A stretch of DNA of 64,000 nt, from the NCBI GenBank assembly GCA_947568835.1, contig OX387602.1, forward strand, positions 1,148,570 through 1,212,569. The letters are read 5' to 3'. The position numbers and the translations under genes are program-made. Positions 57,154 through 64,000 of this stretch are shown here, piece by piece. The DNA is from Protonemura montana. Lineage: Eukaryota > Arthropoda > Insecta > Plecoptera > Nemouridae. The notes below the pieces were generated by a model, which was not told where the DNA came from, did no database searches, and was given only the letters and a program-made list of their open reading frames with translations. The first letter of the stretch is position 1. Each line of letters opens with the position of its first letter.

Positions 57154-57199
57154 GGTAAGGCGCGGTATGTGATACTTACTAAAGTTATCAATTCCTAAT

Positions 57200-58840
57200 G
57201 GCTATTACAACAATGTCTGTGATTAAAATATAATTGGAGATCGAGAAGCAAATTTAAGTATCTGATTAGATCTGAAATTGTATTAGTTATAGGAACAACA
57301 CTACCCCCTCAAGAATTGATGCCAAAAATTGCTCAAATATAATTAAAAACTTCTCAAAAATTGATGAAAACAAGAAAAATGTTCAAAAATTGGTGGAGAT
57401 TATCGTTCGAGACCCCGTTTGGACATCAACTTTTGAGATGGTAGTAATGTTGGTAATAATAAAATACCTTGCGCATTGCAAGCGTTTGCAATTTAAATCA
57501 GATTTCACATAAGTTCTGAAGTTAGTTCTGAAGTTAGCTGTTCTTAAGTGAAGTAATTTTTGTAAAAGGACACTGTAAGATATCACATAAACTGTGTGGC
57601 CCTCTTCTCTAGCACCACGACACAAGCAGGGCAATTCGTCAGAAGCAACCGACATTGATATTTCACCAAAGGCGACCAAACACAATTAGAAACTGCTAGC
57701 GACACAGGTAGACCATTTCCAATTGAAAGTTTGTACGTGGCAAAGAAAGACCACTTTCCTGGTTTGTTTGTGTTCGATGGTTCGCCGGGTGTCTCCACTT
57801 TTATGAGGACAACGAGATCTTGAGCAACACTTGTTGGACATGATACAGCATGCAGAGTTTCTAAGATCCCTGGCTTGCCGTTTGACTCAACCCCGGCGGC
57901 TGAGGTTGGCGTCTTCTGGAATCAAACTGATCTGATCTCACCCCCTCCTTGCCTCTTAGGCCTTGCACTGTCTCGTACTTGGGAAGATTAGATTATGCAT
58001 GGCGGGAGTTGGGATCTGATATTAGGGTTCACACCCCGTGGCTGAAAGGCTATATCCAATTTCGCTTTACAGTTGTGCACCTTCTTGCTCGACCTGAGCA
58101 TCAAGAACGGCGTGGTAGTTATTCACAAGCCCCCCGTTCTCAAAGAAAGGGTTGTTCTAGTATGTTTGCCCCATTCCGATCAAATCTCGGTTCAAGGCGT
58201 CCTCGACGAATCTGATCCTAATGTCGAGCAAGTTTAGAAGGGTAACTGAAAGCTGATCGATCTGGCTACTTCAAGACGAAGCCCCTAGATCGTGAACGCC
58301 TACCTATGTACTCGGGGAGCTTAGCACCACGCCCTAATTATAGTCTCATCAACTTAGCACAGAGTGACGCCGATGAGACGGCTGATTGACAAGACGCTAA
58401 TCATGCGCAAAGCAGGTCGCATGGTTCGTGGACCTTGCCAAGGGGTGGTTCGCGAAGACCGTGGTGGAGGCGCCGGGTTCAACCGAGGCGACCTGCAACA
58501 ATGAACAATGCACAATGCACAACGCACAATGACCGCCGTTCTCTACGCTCAAGAAAACGCAAGAAAAACGTAAGGCAACGGACAAGTCTGAGCATGCGTT
58601 GGCCAGAATACAAGGCCGCTTTTTGGCGCGTCGTCGCCGTAATCTTTAGTAAAATAGAAAAGACGCGCGAAGGTGTAGGTAGTCGTCGTGCGTAGTAAAA
58701 GAAGCGGTCCTTGGAGCTCGCATCTCGCAAGTCCGGGCAGGTGTTGCATTCCTCTGACGTGGGGGATGCGCATCTCACGGCAGCAAGCAGTGCACACCAA
58801 CCTCTGCAACCACCGAGTTGTTTTCACCGAACATCTGTCG
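57200..58840. other. No gene seen
   Basis: AT-rich sequence grading into a GC-richer block near 58.4-58.8 kb. Open frames lack domains. Confidence 0.35.
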
Positions 58841-58851
58841 CTAGCTCGATG

Positions 58852-58884
58852 TGTGGGAACGGAGCCCGGCACCACGTTCTCACG
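58852..58884 (+). promoter_or_regulatory. Su(H) paired site (SPS), Bearded gene B promoter
   Basis: TGTGGGAA (58852-58859) and TTCTCACG (58877-58884) face each other across 17 bp, the same geometry as at the two HES genes. It lies 185 bp upstream of the TATA box. Confidence 0.88.
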
Positions 58885-58952
58885 ATCGGTCTCACCCGCA
58901 GTAGTCGTCCGTCCCCCGCCGCCGCCGCGCACCCCGGCCTCGTGGCTAGCAC

Positions 58953-58960
58953 ACACCTGC
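58953..58960 (-). promoter_or_regulatory. Proneural E-box GCAGGTGT, Bearded gene B promoter
   Basis: ACACCTGC on plus, GCAGGTGT on minus, lies between the SPS and the TATA box. With the SPS it forms the SPS+A arrangement. Confidence 0.65.
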
Positions 58961-59046
58961 CACACTTCTCCGAGCAGAACGCCTACCCCTACCACCGTCG
59001 CAACAGCATGGCGCACGGCGGCCATGCCCTAGCCTACTCACCCCCG

Positions 59047-59101
59047 TGACGTCAGCCGAGCGGCGAGGTATATAAAGACCCCCCCTCCATACCACACTTC
59101 A
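59047..59101 (+). promoter_or_regulatory. CRE-like site, TATA box and initiator of Bearded gene B
   Basis: TGACGTCA at 59047-59054, TATATAAAG at 59069-59077, and TCATTC with the inferred +1 A at 59101, 32 nt from the start of the TATA box. This gives a 5'UTR of about 113 nt. A CACGTG lies at 59159-59164 in that 5'UTR. Confidence 0.85.
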
Positions 59102-59213
59102 TTCTGCATTTAGAGCTGAAATAGAGAGCGTCGCTCATAGCTTCAACAGTTTACCTGTCACGTGTGTGCTGCTTATCTTCTGTCTTCGCTTGTAAGCGTG
59201 TGTACTTACAAAC

Positions 59214-59853
59214 ATGTCGTCCGTCAACGTTGAAGTCAACAACAAGTTTAGCGTGAGGCTTGCGCTCAAAGCTCGTCGACTGAGAGAGGTGAGACTAAGT
59301 TGCAATTAACATCAACTATACGTGATAGTAATTAACTATGTTTCCCGAGCATTGATCTCTCCTCCCAACCCACGCCATTACCAACCACTTGCATATATCA
59401 TCTTGATACTAATGTTTGCAATCGTTTTGTTTGTCTCAGATGTTGAAGCCTGTGCTACGCCTGATAATCTCACGCAAATCATCTCGCTGCGTCGACTGCT
59501 CAGCAGCGGCGACCAAGGCGTCGTGGGCCGACGAGTGCGAGTTGCAAAACGACGCCAACGAGGCTTTGGAAGCTCGTCTGAAGGAGGACATTGCTCACGC
59601 TGTGGTACCCGGTGGACCCAGTGCCATGATGACCGTGTTGAACAATGGACAGTGGACGTTGGTTCGAGTCAACCATGGCCAGATCGTCCGCGTGCCCGTC
59701 GCATTCCTCGCAGCGCGCGACGGCGGCTTCCTCTGGGCACCACTCGCTGACGGTGACGTCTGTCTCGGCGGCGGGTTCGACGGGCACGTGCTGACCTCGG
59801 GGCAGGCTGCCGAGAAGCAAGTACCAACCGCTACACGACAGTTCTTGCTGTAG
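59214..59853 (+). CDS. Bearded-family protein, gene B (m4/m-alpha type; 2 exons, 162 aa)
   Basis: Exon 1 is 59214-59288 (25 aa) and exon 2 is 59440-59853 (137 aa plus TAG). The intron is GAG|GTGAGA...GTCTCAG, phase 0. The joined N-terminus, KFSVRLALKARRLRE|MLKPVLRLIISRK, is a long basic amphipathic helix (Bearded domain 1) spanning the junction. QNDANEALEARL carries the NxANExL motif and the NxxN Neuralized-binding core (domain 2). PVAFLAARDGGFLWAPL matches the domain 3 pattern PVxFxxxxxGxFxW. The fourth family motif (DRWAQA, as I recall it) is not seen; the tail ends TRQFLL. By family knowledge it binds and inhibits Neuralized at the cell cortex, so limiting Delta endocytosis. The length matches m4/m-alpha proteins. 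It is the clearer of the two Bearded genes. Confidence 0.92.
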
Positions 59854-60335
59854 AAGTCGAGGATCACGCGTGTGCTCCCTGTCACGTGCCTGTCACGTGC
59901 CGAATGTGATAACTCGTCGTTTGCTCAAATATGTTTTTTAATGTCGCGACCACGCAACGCTGCGATCTACAAAGAGACAATTATATTCGAAGAAGAAATT
60001 TAATTTTATATTTTTCATAAAGTAGATATTATTTTAAGAGAGCCTCGTCCTCGTTTTTTATAAAAAAAAACCGTACTTTATGTCAACAATTTTAATTGGC
60101 ATGCATGATATATAATTGATTTTAATGAGAATAATATGCACTTGGGTATTAAGTTGTGTATAAGTAATCGTTCACCCTCCATCGATAGATCGAGGTGGGT
60201 GCGCTTGTGATTAGGTAGCGCTAATGTTTGTGATGAAGGAGCTTTAACTCGATGGTACCTGTACTTGCTGTTCTTGTACCTGCCATGCGATCTCACAGCA
60301 GATCGATTATAATAAATTATACATTTTATATTGAC
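59854..60335 (+). promoter_or_regulatory. Bearded gene B 3'UTR with K boxes, Brd box and poly(A) signal
   Basis: K boxes TGTGAT at 59905-59910, 60206-60211 and 60229-60234; Brd box AGCTTTA at 60240-60246; AATAAA at 60311-60316. Two GTCACGTGCC palindrome-containing sites lie near the start (CACGTG at 59883-59888 and 59893-59898). No GY box was found. The UTR end is inferred from the AATAAA. Confidence 0.75.
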
Positions 60336-60814
60336 ATGAATACAATGTTTACCAATTATTTAGCAGGGAACCTTCCGACTCCAATTCAATCCTTCCACTG
60401 CACAACGAAATAGTATGAAATCATATACAAATGCACGAGGAAATACTGATTTCAAACTGATGAACAGTTTGTTCAGTTGAAAGTGCAATTCACTTGACTA
60501 TAAATCACGTTCATTCAGAATCAGAGGACAGATCGTCACAACGCGACTCCAGTTCAACTGGCATTACAATTTCATTTTAATTCAACAAGTACTGCGTAAT
60601 ATATACGTAACTAGGCGTCGTCTCTGACTTGGACGGCGCTCTCCAGCGATCTTGTCTAAACTTGTAGAAATAACTTGACTTGGAATATAAACTTCCCTCC
60701 AACCTCAGCTGCAAGAAGCAAACATCAACTGTTTTTAGCCAGTGTGGGCTGGTTGGCGTGGAATAGAGATATTTTCCTCGTAGGTTTGCGAAGGCGCCTC
60801 CCTAAATGATATAA

Positions 60815-61411
60815 ATGATCGGATATCTTACTTTTTCCTATGGGCTATTAAAGATGCAATGCGCTGGTAAATTAGAGGCCACGAGTTTAATGACGTGGGC
60901 ATCCTCCGAAGGTGATTCGAGCCGAGACGAAGGTGCTATGAACGACCGTTACGATCCAAATCATCCCTGTGCACACCTGAGCATCAAGAAATCTTGTCCT
61001 CCTCCCAGGGGCTTGGCGTTGTTGTTAGCTCGGTCCCGTGCATTGTCCGGCAAGCCGAGCGAGATCACAATGAATGCGTCTCCACCCTCACCGACGACAA
61101 TGACAGGTCGCTCCTTTGAGACCACGTGCAAGACAACCGGACTCTTTCAAACCAAGGGACAAAGACGTTGCACACGAGCAGTTTGTATTTGTCGCAGTCT
61201 TAGCAAAAAACAGCTCCCATCAGATTGCATTACATCAAAGCGACCTCCAATGATAATAATATCAATAATAACAAAACTGACAAAACCTTTGCTTTGCAAA
61301 TTCATGGTTAATTTATCTTTTGATCAATGCAAGCTGAGAGGGATTGAGGAAAAACTGGACGCACGCATAGCTTTTTGTCCGCACTTTGTCCGTACTTTGT
61401 CCGTTGCTTAG
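60815..61411 (+). CDS. Open frame of 198 codons, function unknown
   Basis: Not repeat-derived, unlike most long frames in the window. It starts with ATG and reads MIGYLTFSYGLLKMQC. It has scattered Cys and Ser/Pro-rich segments (NASPPSPTTMTGRS) but no domain, promoter or splice support that I can see. It may be a chance frame or the remnant of a mobile element. Confidence 0.15.
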   Translation: MIGYLTFSYGLLKMQCAGKLEATSLMTWASSEGDSSRDEGAMNDRYDPNHPCAHLSIKKSCPPPRGLALLLARSRALSGKPSEITMNASPPSPTTMTGRSFETTCKTTGLFQTKGQRRCTRAVCICRSLSKKQLPSDCITSKRPPMIIISIITKLTKPLLCKFMVNLSFDQCKLRGIEEKLDARIAFCPHFVRTLSVA

Positions 61412-61419
61412 TTTTCGGT

Positions 61420-63590
61420 TGTTAAGCGTTGCACGTGACGCGTTGCGTGGCCTAATCGCCGTTTAGACGCTGCGTGTCTGCGCACGCCCGTCACGCAGAA
61501 CGCACCGCGGCGCTATATGGCCCATATAATGGATTTCAAAAGGTATATGAGAACACAGAGAGGTAGGCTGGATAATTGGTCCAGTGATGAAATTTATAAG
61601 CCGTTTGATACTTTTTAGTAGTGCGTTGCCAAAAGGCAGTGATTAAGCCAGCGCGGCCAGCGCGGCCACCTGCCTTTAGTTCCCATCGTTTGAAGCAGCT
61701 AGAACAAGGCTGTGCTCACCCGCCCGCTCGCCCGTCCACCAAGCCGTGTATCAATCAGGGTATCGGCAATCTCAGAGCTGGTCAAGTCACCTTTCCGAGG
61801 CGACGTGGGCTTCAAATGACCACCAGCCATTCGTCCAGAGTACGACGCGAGATTGTGTGGACAGCATAGGCCTACTTATGCGAGTGTTTATTTCACAGCG
61901 AATTGGACTAAACACAGCGCTGGCGACTCGGTGGCTTCGACACCCAACTAGTGGGCACCCCGAGGGCCCAATTACTGACTGGACCGGCCGCGGACAAACT
62001 GCCAGAAAACCTCACGCGTCGCGCTGTGGATGAGAGGTTCATGTTGGGGCGACACCCGAGTCTCGGCAGCTTGACGAACATGCATATCAATCACACTCTT
62101 GAAATCCCAAATGTCTTTCTGGATTACCGCCGTCAAGTGGCGAGTGCCGTGTCGATTGTACCCGTGGCATGCCATGCCATCACGCGCTACCGTGCCTTGC
62201 ACAGATATCAACTTGTCGCTGCTACGCTAATCATTGTTGTTACAGCATAAGACGTTGCCACTCGGCGTGCAATTACCCCGCGAGCTTGGGCTCAATTGGC
62301 CAATTACACGCGGTTTTCTCGGTAAAGCAGGTACTGCTGGTCATCGCTCGCTGTCGGCGTGCGCTGGGCGATGTCCGCTGCCGCCGGGTCTATAAGCACC
62401 AAGTACCATTAGCGAGTCGCAGAGATCGGCGCCCTGCGTCGTCAAGTCTCGATCACGATGCTCGTGGTTACAAATGCCGAGGAATCGGATGCAGTGGTGA
62501 CTGCTGGTCGAAGGATTTCTGAAAAATCTTTTCCTCGTTTCTAGCGTCCTCGAAGAAATGGACCTGAGTCACGAGTCAATTCTGCAGGACAACTATCTAA
62601 CAGGCAAGTGCGTCATGCATCTTCACGTGCTTGGACGAGCGACACTGCGAAATGTCAACGCTTAGCAATCAGATCCTTGGTGCACCGCACCAGCGAGCGG
62701 CGATGATCGCAGACTATTTCTGCCGATGTCGCCATCGCCAATGACCGCACCAAAGTAATTACCTCTCTAATTCCCCCGCGGCTCTCAACAATTCAGCGTG
62801 CGTAACCATGCCGACGCCGACGCTAGTGCACATGTGGGTAAAGTTATGCAATCACGAGTATCTAAACCTCACGACATTTCTGGAGCTATTGGACCATTTT
62901 TAAACCCGCGAATTGCTAGCGTGTCGATAGCGATGTTGATAGCAAAGCGAAGTCAGTGATAAGAGGGGATGTAGATTCCAACAAGAGGTCTCTATTTAGT
63001 TTAGTGTTTGTTCTCAAGAGCGTGGTGATGATGCAACGCGGCAGGCAGGCGCAGGTAGGCAGGTAGGAGGCCGCCATGCGTCAGCAGGCGGCAGGCGGCC
63101 GACAGGGCATGCGCTCGACTCGCTCAGCTTGGACCGTGGGAACGTAGCCGGCTGCAAGCACAGATTACTGCTCGGATCACGGCTTCCAGCCAGCACGTGC
63201 TGCTCGCTGTCTCGCTCTGTTCCACGACGCTAGGCCAGCTCTCGCTCGCTCTACTACTCCCCTCTCGCTCGGCCACGCGACCTAACCTCTCGTTTCCTCT
63301 CTCTCGCTTCCTTGCAGAGCTCGCAAGACAAGAAGGTCTTTATGTTACTACTTTTGGAAGGTTTTTAAGTTGGCGTTAATCCTATTTTAGCTCAATTACG
63401 AGGGTAATTATTATTTGATCGACTGATGTGAAAATGTCAACTGGTACATCGAACAATCAACTTTCAAAAGTCCCAGATTTGCAAGGATTTAATGTCTAAA
63501 GCACCCGTATTGGTCGAGGTGTTGTAGTGGCACGACGCGCGAATAAAGGTTTGGCCGCTGGCTGCACGTCCACGTCTAGCGAACGAGGAG
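61420..63590. other. No gene seen
   Basis: Short frames only. A GGCAGGCAGG-rich, GTAGGCAGG-like segment lies near 63040-63100. A lone Su(H) site CGTGGGAA lies at 63135-63142. Confidence 0.35.
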
Positions 63591-63598
63591 CGACCGAC

Positions 63599-63619
63599 CA
63601 CCTGCCTGATTTTCCCACA
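63599..63619 (-). promoter_or_regulatory. Su(H) + E-box composite, copy 4
   Basis: The minus strand reads TGTGGGAA, six bases, then GCAGGTG, the same geometry as the other three copies. It lies 3.3 kb past the inferred end of Bearded gene B and may serve it or a gene outside the window. Confidence 0.7.
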
Positions 63620-64000
63620 CTGCTCAAGATTGCAAAGGAAGTGAGCCAAATCGCGGCGCGGGGCGAGGGGGGAGGGCGTTGATTGCTGCATCGGAGCGTG
63701 CAGAGGCTGAGTCAGCGTCCGTCATGGAGCCCACAACGGACCGGCGCCCCTCGTTACGCGGCGTTGTCTTCTAAGACCGCCCGTATGCTAAACGATGAGA
63801 CTCAACTGATTGTTTACCTCTTCGGTCGCGCTCATGTCCAGGCATGTCTCAACTTGCTTCGTTCACCTTGCCAGGCGTATATCTAGACGCAAGCACAAGC
63901 ACAAGACCAGCCGACAGTGATTTGCCAGATCGCGGCAAATCTGGATAATTGTTCAGTTCCATCTGGCAGAACAAAACAATCTGAAGCCAGGCATTGTGTG

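Overview
This is animal nuclear DNA, most likely from a pancrustacean (insect or crustacean). The window reads as an Enhancer of split / Bearded gene complex, the Notch-response locus. Evidence for the lineage is the presence, in one 60-kb block, of two spliced bHLH-Orange (HES/E(spl)) repressor genes ending in WRPW and two spliced Bearded-family genes, a family known to me only from insects and crustaceans. I cannot name the species.

Layout. 1-17.6 kb: two HES/E(spl) genes on the minus strand. The first (1893-5529, four coding exons, 277 aa) has a histidine-rich N-terminus. The second (16334-17164, two coding exons, 199 aa) has lost the introns inside its bHLH and Orange regions. Each has a Su(H) paired site (SPS) about 110-120 bp upstream of its TATA position. 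17.6-35 kb: no convincing protein gene. It holds several minisatellites, a 200-N assembly gap at the end of a 56-bp array, and isolated Su(H)/E-box modules that look like enhancers. 35.3-37.2 kb: Bearded-family gene A (plus strand, two exons, 140 aa). 37.5-41.15 kb: a 3.6-kb minisatellite of 36-bp units. 41.56-51.40 kb: a complete env-bearing Ty3/gypsy (errantivirus-like) retroelement with apparently identical 537-bp LTRs, a 4-bp target duplication and open gag, pol and env. 51.4-58.8 kb: mostly gene-poor. 58.85-60.34 kb: Bearded-family gene B (plus strand, two exons, 162 aa) with SPS, E-box, TATA, initiator and a 3'UTR full of K and Brd boxes. 60.3-64 kb: no confident gene, one more Su(H)/E-box module.

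How the parts fit. Notch signalling through Su(H) and proneural bHLH factors would switch on all four genes through SPS/S sites and GCAGGTG E-boxes. The HES proteins would repress proneural genes through Groucho (WRPW). The Bearded proteins would inhibit Neuralized (NxxN motif) and so Delta activity. K, Brd and GY boxes in the 3'UTRs point to microRNA control. The most unusual regulatory signal is a fixed-geometry composite, YGTGGGAA-N6-GCAGGTG, found four times (10.95, 29.38, 30.46 and 63.60 kb) outside the promoters. All calls come from reading the sequence by eye; no database or computed alignment was used.
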